Origin: CAYWGR01 sp964458015
GTDB taxonomy: Bacteria > Planctomycetota > Planctomycetia > Pirellulales > Thermoguttaceae
Length of the DNA stretch: 41,427 bases
Direction of reading: 5' to 3'
Assembly (NCBI GenBank): GCA_964458015.1
Contig: CAYWGR010000023.1
Coordinates: 1 to 41,427, forward strand
Shown: positions 25,800 to 34,488 of the stretch, piece after piece
Layout of the letters: the number at the start of each line of letters is the position of its first letter
How positions within the stretch are numbered: position 1 is the first letter of the stretch
Translations under genes and position numbers: made by a program
Notes under the pieces: generated by a model
What the model was told of the DNA's origin: nothing
The model's input: the letters and a program-made list of their open reading frames with translations, nothing else
The model's database searches: none

Positions 25800-27158
25800 T
25801 CAATACTCTCGGGCTGTTGTGACGCCCGGCATCGGAACGGGATACTTGCCATCCGAGCCTGCAACTATCGGCGCTGGTGAATTCATGGCCAGCTTGTCCA
25901 CGTCGGGCGCGAACTCGTGATCGAGGTTTAGAATCTGGTCATACGTGATAACTTGCGCCGTGTGAGCCGCCATTCGTCCCATACTGCTCACGAGACTTGC
26001 TTCGGCTCCCCGTTTCGCTTCGTTGTACGGTTTATCTTGTCGAATAGCGTCGATGAGGTCTTGCCATTCGACGCCATAGCCCCAATCTGCGGATTGTGAC
26101 GATTTCCACGCAATCTCCGACTTATTCGGGGTTTGCCCCTTGAAAATGTGGCTATCCGAGATCGAGGCGAGTCCCTTGGTTCCATGCGCGAGACTGTCGA
26201 ACTGTTCATAAGCCCCCGTGATGCAACGACCGTACATGAAAAGTTTAGCACCGTCGGCGAATGTGTACTCGACGGAGTAGTTGTCGAAGTTTTGATCGAT
26301 CGAGTTGCCGCGGTAGTGACGGCCGCCGCTGGCTTGGGCTTGAACGGGCCAGGCATTTTTCATCCAGCAACATTCATCAATGCTGTGGATGTAGAAGTCG
26401 CTATAGCAACCGCCGCTGGCCCAGAGAAAACTATGGAATCGCTGGATTTGATAAAGAAGTTCGCTGATGCCTTCCGGCTTTCGGTCCGAGGCAAAGGATG
26501 CAATCGGCCCGTGCATGCGGTATGTCCTTAGCGTAAGGATGTCGCCGATCCGGCCCGACGCGATTTGCTCATGGAGTTCGCGGCGTGCCCTGGCATGGCG
26601 CCACATGAGTCCGACGCCCACCTTGAGATTGCGTTTCTCCGATTCCGCGGCAAGTTTCAGCATTCTGCGAGTGCTGGGGCCATCGACCGTCGTCGGCTTC
26701 TCCATGAATGTGTGGATGCCTTTTTCGATAGCATAGCCAAAGTGGACCCAACGGAAGGCGGGCGGAGTGGCGAAGACGACGACGTCGCCGGCCTTCAAAC
26801 AGTCGATGGCTTTCTTGTAGCCGTCGAAGCCGACGAACTGACGTTCCTGCGGTACGTCGATCTTGTCAGCGCAAACTTTCTTAAGTTGCTCCAAACTGCC
26901 TTTGAGACGGTTTTCGAAGACATCCGCCATCGCGACCAGTTTGATCGGCCCCCCGGTGGTTGCCAAGGCATTCGCGGCCGCGCCGGTGCCTCTTCCGCCG
27001 CAACCTACCAAGGCGACTTGAATCGTATCGTTGCCGGCTGCATGCGCGCTGCGAGCGATATTCAAATTAGCAGCCAAGGCAACGCCTGTGGCAATCGTGG
27101 ACGTTTTCAAAAAATCGCGGCGCGACGCAGTTTTGGGGGCGGAGTCGTGGTGATTCAT
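25800..27158 (-). CDS. Tat-exported Gfo/Idh/MocA oxidoreductase 2
   Basis: This 452-residue paralogue of oxidoreductase 1 has the Tat motif SRRDFLK (12-18), a signal ending near AHAAGN, the Rossmann loop CGGRGTGAAANAL and FMEKPTTVD. The domain after it contains 'DFYIHSIDECCWMKNAWP', equivalent to the His-containing helix of the family. A strong ribosome-binding site (AAAGGAG) precedes ATG 27158. It lies 17 bases downstream of the URO-D-like gene. Two closely related paralogues in one operon suggest two substrates or two positions on the same sugar. Confidence 0.9.
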   Translation of the reverse strand: MNHHDSAPKTASRRDFLKTSTIATGVALAANLNIARSAHAAGNDTIQVALVGCGGRGTGAAANALATTGGPIKLVAMADVFENRLKGSLEQLKKVCADKIDVPQERQFVGFDGYKKAIDCLKAGDVVVFATPPAFRWVHFGYAIEKGIHTFMEKPTTVDGPSTRRMLKLAAESEKRNLKVGVGLMWRHARARRELHEQIASGRIGDILTLRTYRMHGPIASFASDRKPEGISELLYQIQRFHSFLWASGGCYSDFYIHSIDECCWMKNAWPVQAQASGGRHYRGNSIDQNFDNYSVEYTFADGAKLFMYGRCITGAYEQFDSLAHGTKGLASISDSHIFKGQTPNKSEIAWKSSQSADWGYGVEWQDLIDAIRQDKPYNEAKRGAEASLVSSMGRMAAHTAQVITYDQILNLDHEFAPDVDKLAMNSPAPIVAGSDGKYPVPMPGVTTAREY

Positions 27159-27175
27159 ACAAAAACTCCTTTAAT

Positions 27176-28642
27176 TCAGAATGAAAGCAGAATTTGCCAG
27201 ATATACATGTTGGCCAACCCGTCGATGTGTTGCCATACGTCGCGAACTACATCCTCGTCGCCGGGCAGCGATGTCAATTGACGGCGTTTTTCTTTCCAGG
27301 CGACAACTTCGCCGGGCTGGAGTTTATCGGCCGGCGGCTGGAAAGAGGTTGGATGCTTCGCTGTGATGACGGGGCCGGCCGGAACGGCCGCGTGACCTTG
27401 GGAATAGATGCCGTATTCACGTGTGAAGTCGGTCATTGCCTTTACGTTTTCCACCTTGGCGTCGTTCTGGATGATTGCGCCAGAATCCATGATATAGCCG
27501 CCGTCGCCAGCAACACCGTCGATGATTTTTTTGCAGCATTGGCGGATGTCGTCCGGCGAGCCGTGCCCTAGCAGGGCATTGGGAACGCCTCCGCTTAAAC
27601 AGAATTTGTCGCCGAATACGTGGTGTGCCTTGAAGATGTCGCCTTGATCGACGTGATACACGATGCTTCGCGCGGGTAGTTCGGCGAAAGATTCCAGGTG
27701 GTAATCCCACTTTCCCTCGGCATAGAAAAGCGTTTGAAATCCCTCGGACCAAAGCTCCTCGATGATCGGTTTTACCGTGGCCCAATAAATGTTTTTGAAA
27801 ATTTCGGGCGAAACGAACGGCACGCCGCCGCGGTGCATCCAATAACCGATGGGAACTTGCCGCAAGGGATCGGCGGTTGTACGAGCGACATGGTGCAGAT
27901 GCGGCATCAAAGCTTCGCAGGCGGCAATGACTTTGTCGCGCCGTTCATAAAGATCCTCGACCAATCCCAGATAGCCGCGCAGCTTGTCGGCGATGATGTC
28001 CATGGGCGCTTTGAAAATGCCCGAGATAGCCGAGACCGTGCCCGATTCGGCGCGTAGGCGGGCGTTTTGCACACCGAAAGCGCCGAAGTATTCCATCATG
28101 GACATTCCGCCCTTGAGAATCGCAAGGTTATGATTGCGCGTGACGGGATCACCCATTTTGCACATTTCGGTGGAAACGCGCGGCAGCCAAACGTTCATCA
28201 GATAACCGGTCGGATCGTCGATCAGTTGATCGTACTCGTCGGGCTGCATAAAGGCCTTATTCTGAGGCGGTTCGCGATACTGGAAGCCTGTGCTGGCTGG
28301 AATGTCTATGCCTGGGATGCCGTAATACTTCAGGCCAATTGCCTGCGCCAGGCCGGTCCAGACGTAAACCATATTCGGCACGACCGCATCCCAATCGAAA
28401 TCGGCGGCGCATTTGCGCGCGGCGGCAAAGGCCTTGTGGTAGTCGTGGGCCAACTCCTGGCATGTGTAGCCTGCATAAACGCCGGTGAACTCGGCCACAA
28501 AGGGCCGGATCGGGATCATGTCGGGCTGACCATTGCGCATGGCCGTGACGTAGCGATTCAGCCGGCTTTGGTAGCGGGCTTCGCTATCGGATAGCTGAGT
28601 GTGCGGACCATCGATAACTGTCGTTGGAAGAGTAGTAGGCAT
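27176..28642 (-). CDS. Uroporphyrinogen-decarboxylase-like (URO-D superfamily) protein
   Basis: This 488-residue cytoplasmic protein (no signal) resembles the URO-D/MtaA superfamily, with landmarks such as 'PFVSPEIFKNIYWATVKPII', 'VDQGDIFKAHHVFGDKFCLSGGVPN' and 'YIMDSGAIIQNDAKVENVKAM'. True heme-pathway UroD is about 350 residues; this is longer, with an extended C-terminus rich in charged residues. Relatives in this superfamily include corrinoid-dependent methyltransferases. Its place inside a sugar cluster makes a heme role unlikely. One possibility is demethylation of methoxylated sugars, which is inference only. No corrinoid protein or reactivase is nearby. It lies between oxidoreductases 2 and 3. 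Confidence 0.82.
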   Translation of the reverse strand: MPTTLPTTVIDGPHTQLSDSEARYQSRLNRYVTAMRNGQPDMIPIRPFVAEFTGVYAGYTCQELAHDYHKAFAAARKCAADFDWDAVVPNMVYVWTGLAQAIGLKYYGIPGIDIPASTGFQYREPPQNKAFMQPDEYDQLIDDPTGYLMNVWLPRVSTEMCKMGDPVTRNHNLAILKGGMSMMEYFGAFGVQNARLRAESGTVSAISGIFKAPMDIIADKLRGYLGLVEDLYERRDKVIAACEALMPHLHHVARTTADPLRQVPIGYWMHRGGVPFVSPEIFKNIYWATVKPIIEELWSEGFQTLFYAEGKWDYHLESFAELPARSIVYHVDQGDIFKAHHVFGDKFCLSGGVPNALLGHGSPDDIRQCCKKIIDGVAGDGGYIMDSGAIIQNDAKVENVKAMTDFTREYGIYSQGHAAVPAGPVITAKHPTSFQPPADKLQPGEVVAWKEKRRQLTSLPGDEDVVRDVWQHIDGLANMYIWQILLSF

Positions 28643-28678
28643 AATATCTCGGAAAAAGGAATTACTTTTCTTAGTTGA

Positions 28679-30094
28679 TTAACTGAAGGCCGGTAGTTCA
28701 AAGCCTTTGCGTCTTGGCCGCGACAGCAGCTTGTTGGCGTCGTCGCAGTTGGTGAATCGCTCGGTAGCCGGGTCCCACTTCAACGGTTCGCCGACGCGGC
28801 CGATGTCGCGCACGATATTGACCAGATAGCATAGCGTGCTGGAACGTTGGCCGTATTCAATGTCGGCGTTGCACCGCTTGCGGCTCTTGATGCAATCCAC
28901 CCAGTTTTCAATGTGGTATGCAGTTTCCGGCCGCTTGTTGTGGCCGGGGTTGTCGGACGACCGGATCAATTCTTTGGGATTACTCGCCACTTTGTCGCGA
29001 TTGATTTCGATCTTGCCTTTTTCGCCGACAAAAATTGCGCCGAGGCCCGGTCCGCGGTCACCATCGAGATGCAACTTCACTTCCGTGCCGTTGGCGAATT
29101 TCATGGTCACTTTAGCACGCGGACCGATTAGTTTGGCCATACCGTGGTAATCGGTGCCGGTGTCGACGTCGCCGGTATCGCCCAATATCGCGCCGCCCAC
29201 GGTTTGCCGACCAGCGAACTTGCCGGTATCGCGCCGGGCGACCGGTTCTTCGAGAAGCACCTCGACCGGCCCAGTCTCGTCGGTGCCCAAGGCGCGATTG
29301 ATTTGATCGTAAGAGTGGGTGCCCCAGCCGGTAACGCCGAAGCATAGCCCGCCGCCGTCGTAATCCCACCAGCGGCCCCAACCGCATTGAAGCTCAGGAT
29401 CAAGCGGGCGCAATTCCGCCTGATTGGTCCATAGATCCCACCAGGGATCGACGGGGGCCTTCACATCCTTGGTTGACGTTTTCGTCCAGCGGTCGGGGCC
29501 GACAAAGTTGGGCGCGATTACCGTGAGAACCTTGCCGATTGTACCGTTTTTCACCAAATCGCTTGCCCAATTGTTCAACGGCATCGATCGCTGCTGCGTG
29601 CCGACTTGTGTGACGCATTGATATTTCCGTGCGGCATTGACCATCGCGCGTCCTTCGGCAATGGTCAAGCACATCGGTTTCTCGATATACGTGTCTACGC
29701 CCGCCTGCATGGCTTGAATGGCGATCCACGCCCGGGCGTGCGTGGTGGTTTCGACCATGACGCCATCGAGTTTTTCTTTCTCGATCATTTGGCGGAAATC
29801 GTGATAGGCGTTCAATTTACCCCAATGGGTAATTGCTTTTACGAACGACTCGACTTTGGGAGCAAAGCAATCGCAGGCGGCGACGACTTGAAACGCCTTG
29901 ACGTCTGCCCCTTCGTTGACCATCCCGGAACGACCGCCGCACCCGATCACGCCGACGCGAACACGATCGTTCGCGCCAGGATGATTCGGACCTCCGAGAA
30001 CATGCGAAGGAATCAGATAGGGCAGCGATATGCCGGCTGCGGAAGTGAGAGTTGCGTTTCGAAGAAAACTGCGTCGGTTCATGCTGGATTTCAT
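28679..30094 (-). CDS. Tat-exported Gfo/Idh/MocA oxidoreductase 3
   Basis: This 471-residue protein has the Tat motif NRRSFLRN (6-13) and a signal ending near HVLGGPN. The NAD loop is GCGGRSG, and IEKPMCLT is the EKP motif. The C-terminal domain has 'GVTGWGTHSYDQINRALG', where a His would sit in the active site. It belongs to a different subgroup from oxidoreductases 1 and 2; its N-terminus 'LPYLIPSHVLGG' is typical of planctomycete members. GGAG lies eight bases before ATG 30094. Gaps to neighbours are 26 and 36 bases, supporting an operon. Confidence 0.9.
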   Translation of the reverse strand: MKSSMNRRSFLRNATLTSAAGISLPYLIPSHVLGGPNHPGANDRVRVGVIGCGGRSGMVNEGADVKAFQVVAACDCFAPKVESFVKAITHWGKLNAYHDFRQMIEKEKLDGVMVETTTHARAWIAIQAMQAGVDTYIEKPMCLTIAEGRAMVNAARKYQCVTQVGTQQRSMPLNNWASDLVKNGTIGKVLTVIAPNFVGPDRWTKTSTKDVKAPVDPWWDLWTNQAELRPLDPELQCGWGRWWDYDGGGLCFGVTGWGTHSYDQINRALGTDETGPVEVLLEEPVARRDTGKFAGRQTVGGAILGDTGDVDTGTDYHGMAKLIGPRAKVTMKFANGTEVKLHLDGDRGPGLGAIFVGEKGKIEINRDKVASNPKELIRSSDNPGHNKRPETAYHIENWVDCIKSRKRCNADIEYGQRSSTLCYLVNIVRDIGRVGEPLKWDPATERFTNCDDANKLLSRPRRKGFELPAFS

Positions 30095-30120
30095 CGGATT
30101 GCTCCTAAAATTGATCGCTA

Positions 30121-31623
30121 TTATTTGTCATACGTTCGGATACGGATATTTTTGAACTGGACTTTCATCGGCGGGCCGGGATGGGCTTGCAGCGAAATGA
30201 TTCCCTCGACTGCCGATTTGCCTTGCTGGTGGTCGATCACGTGCGACGTGACGACTCCGTTGATTTTCAAAACGATTTCCGGCCCTCGGGCGATGACAAC
30301 ATAATCGTTCCAATCGTTTTGCTTGATGATTTTCGTCCAGTCGGCCGCGGGCTGTAGGGCGGAAACCTCTCGTTGGCCGTCTGGCGCAATAGCAAGCCGT
30401 TGGCCACGTTGGGTGATAATGCCGCGTTGATTGCATTCGTAGAGGATGCCGGTATAGTTCGGGCCGGTTTCCATATCGGCCTGATAACCCTGAATGTCCC
30501 ATTTGGGCAGTTCCCGGCTGCGGAAGTTGATGCCGGAGTTGCCTCCCGGGGTGGTAAACCGATACGTGGCGTGCAGCTCGAAATCGGCCGGTTTTCCGCC
30601 GCGCCAGAAGATGTAGGTGGCGTGATCGAGTGGTTTGGCCGCGGTCGTCGTGCCAGTGATCGCGCCGTCTTCGACCGACCACCAGCCGGGCTCACCTTCC
30701 CAATTAGTCAAGTCTTTGCCGTTAAAAATCGGACGGAAACCGTCTTCCGGGTCTTGCGTATTGCGGCAAAGAGCGCGCCAGGCGTTGATCGACCGTTTTA
30801 GATTTTCTCGGGGATCGCCGGGAATCGCGTAACATTGGAGTCCGACGGGGCCGGCATAACCGAGGCGATCGAGAGTCTTGATTACGCGGCCAACGTCGAA
30901 ACTTCCACGATCCAACGGCTGGATCAGCCGGTTCCAATCCAACGATTGCGTTGAGCCGCCGTCGGTGCCATTGATGCTGACCAGGAACAGATAGGGCAAA
31001 GCCTCTTGAAGCCGTGCTTCGAGGTTTTGCTCGTCGTCTTGCTTGAGAAAATGACACAAATTGAAACTGACTCCGACATTTTTGCGGTCAACCTTTTTGG
31101 CTAACCGCACTGCATCTTCGACACGGGCAACGTAGAACCAAGTGTGCGGATAAAGTGAAACACGAATGCCGGATGCATCGGCCATGTCGGCAATTTCTCG
31201 AATAATTGCAACTGCCCGATCATCCTGATCCGCGGTCGAAGCTTTGCCGCCCTGGACGTGAAGCGAAATCACGGTGCAGCGACCTTTGAGCTGAGTAATG
31301 GCGTTCTTTAGCCCCGGGTCGTAAGACGGCTTTGCCGGATCAACGTTCGCGCCCGTATAAATTGCCTGAAGCTTGATGCCTTGAGCGTCAAGCAGTTGAA
31401 GCATTTCAGGAAGTTGTTGCAGAGCGCCCTCGTATTCGATGCCGTCGTAGCCCTGGTCCTTGAGCAACTTGGCTTGATCGGCCAACGACATGCCAACCAT
31501 GCCGTCTTGGAAGGCGTAAAAAGGACGAGTGGATTTTACCGGCACGTTGTTATCGGCATTCGCCTCGAACGTCAAGGTAAAAGCTAGTAATGCCGGTAAA
31601 ATTAGTTTCGTGATGGATTGCAT
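30121..31623 (-). CDS. Secreted TIM-barrel isomerase fused to DUF1080 domain
   Basis: This 500-residue protein starts with a Sec signal (1-23, FEANAD). Residues about 35-285 form a xylose-isomerase-like TIM barrel ('DGIEYEGALQQLPEMLQLLD', 'GVSFNLCHFLKQDD'). From about 297 comes a DUF1080 / 3-keto-disaccharide hydrolase domain (PF06439 type), opening 'GFRPIFNGKDLTNWEG' and including 'NSGINFRSRELPKWDIQGYQ' and 'YECNQRG'. DUF1080 relatives act on 3-keto-glycosides made by Gfo/Idh/MocA enzymes, which fits the four such genes in this operon. The fusion joins cleavage and keto-sugar isomerisation in one secreted chain. A weak purine stretch precedes ATG 31623. Confidence 0.87.
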   Translation of the reverse strand: MQSITKLILPALLAFTLTFEANADNNVPVKSTRPFYAFQDGMVGMSLADQAKLLKDQGYDGIEYEGALQQLPEMLQLLDAQGIKLQAIYTGANVDPAKPSYDPGLKNAITQLKGRCTVISLHVQGGKASTADQDDRAVAIIREIADMADASGIRVSLYPHTWFYVARVEDAVRLAKKVDRKNVGVSFNLCHFLKQDDEQNLEARLQEALPYLFLVSINGTDGGSTQSLDWNRLIQPLDRGSFDVGRVIKTLDRLGYAGPVGLQCYAIPGDPRENLKRSINAWRALCRNTQDPEDGFRPIFNGKDLTNWEGEPGWWSVEDGAITGTTTAAKPLDHATYIFWRGGKPADFELHATYRFTTPGGNSGINFRSRELPKWDIQGYQADMETGPNYTGILYECNQRGIITQRGQRLAIAPDGQREVSALQPAADWTKIIKQNDWNDYVVIARGPEIVLKINGVVTSHVIDHQQGKSAVEGIISLQAHPGPPMKVQFKNIRIRTYDK

Positions 31624-31715
31624 GGAAAATCTCTTTTTAGGTTCTTTCCGTTGGACGGGATTACATCATGGGTCCATGAATCTTGAAAATGTTTATCCGC
31701 ACCTATTCCAAGATT

Positions 31716-33080
31716 TTACAATTGCTCCAGAATCCACGGGGTACGCCCCGGGGGCAGCGATCGCAGCTTGTTGGCTTCATCGTCGCCTTGGAATTCCTCC
31801 TTGTGGGGATCCCACTTCAATTTGCGTCCCAAGCGAATCGCAATCAGCCCTAAATGCCCTAGCGAACTGACCCGATGGCCGACTTCGGCGTCTTCGAGCG
31901 TTGAACCTCGCGTTTTTACGGCGTTTAGAAAATCGCGTTTTTCGTGCAGCAGTGGGAAGTGTAATTCGTTAGGACCGATTTTTTCCTCCAACAGCGTTTT
32001 GGGATTTGCTTCGAGGGGAACGCTGCCGCCGAAGTTCGCCTGGACCCAGCCGTTTTCTCCTTCAAATCGCGTATGAGGACTGCTCGAATCGGTTTTGCAG
32101 ATCAACTTCACACCGTCGGCATACGTGCAGGTGAACTCGAACTCGGAAATCGTATTCCACAAAGCATCCGCGGGCGGGAATTTGCCATGCCCTTCGACTT
32201 CCACCGGGCCCGTGCGTTCGGTGTTGTTACCCCACTGGGCAATGTCGTTCAGATGCGCGGTCCAATTCTGGATCATGCCGCAGGAATAGTCTTGGATATT
32301 GAACCAACCGGGCCGTGTGTAGTCTTCACAAGTATGCACACGTTGCTCGGAGTAGGGACGCTCCGGAGCGGGGCCTTGCCAAAGGTCGTAATTCAATTCC
32401 TTCGGCGGCGGCGTGATGACGGCCGAGGGAGATTTTGATTCGCCAAACGGAACCGTAGTTCGAATCGTATGCAATTTGCCGATCCGACCGTTACGGACCA
32501 ATTCTACAGCCTTGTGAAACTGTGAAATCGCGCGAAACTCGCTATCGGTGCGAAACACACGCTTGTGTTTGGTCACCAAGTCGCTCAAAAACCGACCTTC
32601 CGCGATGCTACGGGCCAGCGGCTTTTCGCAGGCAACATCTTTGCCTGCCTTAACGGCCATGACCGACATCGGCACATGCCAATGGTCCGGAGTGCTGATC
32701 ATCACGGCATCCACGTCCTTGCGTCCCAGCACTTCACGAAAATCAACATATTTGGGGCACTTCGGGATCTTGGGACAACGATTCTTTTTCTCGCCGTAGT
32801 ACGAGGCTGTTCGCTCTTCCGATACCTCCAATCGCCATCGATCAGCATCGCAAAGGGCAACCACTTCGCAATCCGGTTGGTTCATGAAAAAAGGAAGATT
32901 GAGGCATATACATTGCCGGCCCAGGCCGATCATGCCGACCGTGATGCGATTGCTCGGGGCCACGGCGTCGTCAAGCCCCAAGGCGGCGGCGGGAATGAGA
33001 TAAGGGGCTGCAAAACAAGTAGTCGAAACCGCGGAAGTTCGCAACCATTCGCGGCGTGATATTTTTTTATCAAACATCAT
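31716..33080 (-). CDS. Tat-exported Gfo/Idh/MocA oxidoreductase 4
   Basis: This 454-residue protein has the Tat motif SRREWLR (8-14), a signal ending near AAALGLDD, the Rossmann segment 'VGMIGLGRQC' and 'ACEKPLARS' as the EKP motif. 'ISTPDHWHVPMSVMAVKAG' is characteristic of the planctomycete group. The open frame extends upstream to 33173, but ATG 33080 gives a proper Tat signal and has AAGGA upstream. It is the first gene of the seven-gene run and is divergent from the PAS-AraC regulator, so the 142-base gap between them should contain the control sites. Confidence 0.9.
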   Translation of the reverse strand: MMFDKKISRREWLRTSAVSTTCFAAPYLIPAAALGLDDAVAPSNRITVGMIGLGRQCICLNLPFFMNQPDCEVVALCDADRWRLEVSEERTASYYGEKKNRCPKIPKCPKYVDFREVLGRKDVDAVMISTPDHWHVPMSVMAVKAGKDVACEKPLARSIAEGRFLSDLVTKHKRVFRTDSEFRAISQFHKAVELVRNGRIGKLHTIRTTVPFGESKSPSAVITPPPKELNYDLWQGPAPERPYSEQRVHTCEDYTRPGWFNIQDYSCGMIQNWTAHLNDIAQWGNNTERTGPVEVEGHGKFPPADALWNTISEFEFTCTYADGVKLICKTDSSSPHTRFEGENGWVQANFGGSVPLEANPKTLLEEKIGPNELHFPLLHEKRDFLNAVKTRGSTLEDAEVGHRVSSLGHLGLIAIRLGRKLKWDPHKEEFQGDDEANKLRSLPPGRTPWILEQL

Positions 33081-33222
33081 TAATGCGATCCTTTGGAATG
33101 AGAAATTGTTGGCAAGGCGGGCAATCCTCGCTGGTTTTTTAGGCGAGAACGAGTTTTTGGGAGGGATGAACAACGCATGGATATTAACATTTTGTCATGG
33201 CAGGGTCTTGTAATCCGTCCGC

Positions 33223-34038
33223 ATGTCTTGGTATTATATGCGCATGGCAATAAAATCCACGGCAGCATTCCGGCGTCAATTTTTCCAACGATTGGGCAAT
33301 CCCTGGGATCTAGGATTGTTGTTCGACTATCTGCCCGACACGTATTTCTACGCGAAGAATCTCCGAGGGCAGTTTGTGATGGTCAACAAGGCCAATGCCT
33401 TGTTGTTCGGAGCAACATGCCCCGAGGAGATGCTTGGAAAAACCGACCACGACTACAGTCCTCGCGACATGGCCGATCAATATGTGGCCGAAGACCACCG
33501 CGTAATGAAGACCGGCAAGCCCGTAACCTTCCAAGCGTGGCTGATTCCCGATGGTCACGGCGTATTGAAGTGGTATCTCTCAAGCAAGATTCCATTGTTT
33601 GACCGCCGGGGCAAGGTGATCGGAATTGCCGGCGCGATGCGTGACGTGGAAAAAGCCGGCGACTTGTTGGCGCCCTATCGCGAAATGGAGACGGTCGTAT
33701 CGTATCTTCTCAAACATTACGCCGAGAAGATCGACTTTCACACCCTGGCCGATTTGGCGAATCTATCGCTCAGCCAATTGGATCGGCGATTCAAGCGATT
33801 GTTCCAACTGACGCCCCAACAGTTTTTGCTGCGTGTGCGGATCAACGCTGCCTGCCAATTGTTGGTATCGACGGATCAAAGCATTTTGCAAATTGCGTTA
33901 CAAACCGGGTTTTACGATCAAAGCTACTTCACGAAGCATTTCCGCCGCCAAACGAATCTGGCTCCGACCGCGTATCGCCGCCAGTATGGGCGAGACATCC
34001 CCGGCACGCAAGCCTGGCCGGATCAGGGGATGCAGTAA
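33223..34038 (+). CDS. PAS-AraC transcriptional regulator
   Basis: This 271-residue regulator combines a PAS domain (about 28-145: 'LPDTYFYAKNLRGQFVMVNKANALLFG', then 'VIGIAGAMRDV') with an AraC helix-turn-helix pair (about 155-255: 'TLADLANLSLSQLDRRFKRLF', 'ALQTGFYDQSYFTKHFRR', 'LAPTAYRR'). It is transcribed away from the oxidoreductase operon, the usual arrangement for a local regulator. The PAS domain probably senses a small ligand, perhaps a sugar. ATGs at 33223, 33238 and 33244 are all possible and none has a ribosome-binding site. TTGTAA (33208-33213) and TATTAT (33232-33237), 18 bases apart, would start transcription near the third. Confidence 0.88.
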   Translation: MSWYYMRMAIKSTAAFRRQFFQRLGNPWDLGLLFDYLPDTYFYAKNLRGQFVMVNKANALLFGATCPEEMLGKTDHDYSPRDMADQYVAEDHRVMKTGKPVTFQAWLIPDGHGVLKWYLSSKIPLFDRRGKVIGIAGAMRDVEKAGDLLAPYREMETVVSYLLKHYAEKIDFHTLADLANLSLSQLDRRFKRLFQLTPQQFLLRVRINAACQLLVSTDQSILQIALQTGFYDQSYFTKHFRRQTNLAPTAYRRQYGRDIPGTQAWPDQGMQ

Positions 34039-34113
34039 AAGATTTTGGCGGTTGCGGGAACGAACGTTAGAAGGTTTTTTTATGTCCACGGTATACAACA
34101 GCTAAAAAACACA

Positions 34114-34127
34114 GCGGGCAAGCCCGC
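34114..34127. repeat. Short perfect hairpin
   Basis: GCGGGC-AA-GCCCGC, a 6-bp stem with a two-base loop. It has the same architecture as the hairpins at 11115 and 11222. It lies 75 bases after the PAS-AraC gene and could mark its transcript end, but it lacks a T-run. Confidence 0.6.
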
Positions 34128-34339
34128 CCGCTTCACGGTTTATCTAATTTGACCATAGAAAATTACTTCGCCTCGGATCAGGATCAGAAGCCCGCAAATA
34201 CCTAACGGCATTCCTAGGCGTTATACGCTCTTCATTGCATCTTTGCGCTAGGGTCGAGGATAGGCGTTGCCATGCGACCCCCCCCTGTTAAAGGGTAGTG
34301 GATTTGACGGATATTCGTCGAAAAATCGGCATCCGTTTT

Positions 34340-34368
34340 TTGACGCCATGCAAAAAATGGCCTATGCT
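34340..34368 (+). promoter_or_regulatory. Sigma-70-like promoter for the S41 protease
   Basis: TTGACG (34340-34345), a 17-base spacer and TATGCT (34363-34368). Transcription would begin near 34375, leaving a leader of about 115 bases before the start codon at 34489. Confidence 0.55.
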
Positions 34369-34488
34369 AAAACAAGGTCGGGAAACCGGACCCGTTTCCC
34401 GGCCTGCTCGCCGCCGAATATACCCCCCCGCGCGACTCAGAATGCCTCTCGGGGAATTTTAGTTGCGCACCTAACGACGGATGCCACC

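Larger units (their letters stand above)
34039..34488. other. Intergenic region before the S41 protease
   Basis: No gene is recognised in these 450 bases. A perfect 6-bp hairpin GCGGGC-AA-GCCCGC lies at 34114-34127, and a promoter candidate at 34340-34368. The protease reading frame is open back to 34267, but that part lacks coding character. Confidence 0.6.

Noticed and set aside
34267..34488. 74-residue extension of the S41 protease
   Set aside because: The extension lacks family similarity and would hide the signal peptide starting at ATG 34489; a promoter candidate lies within it.
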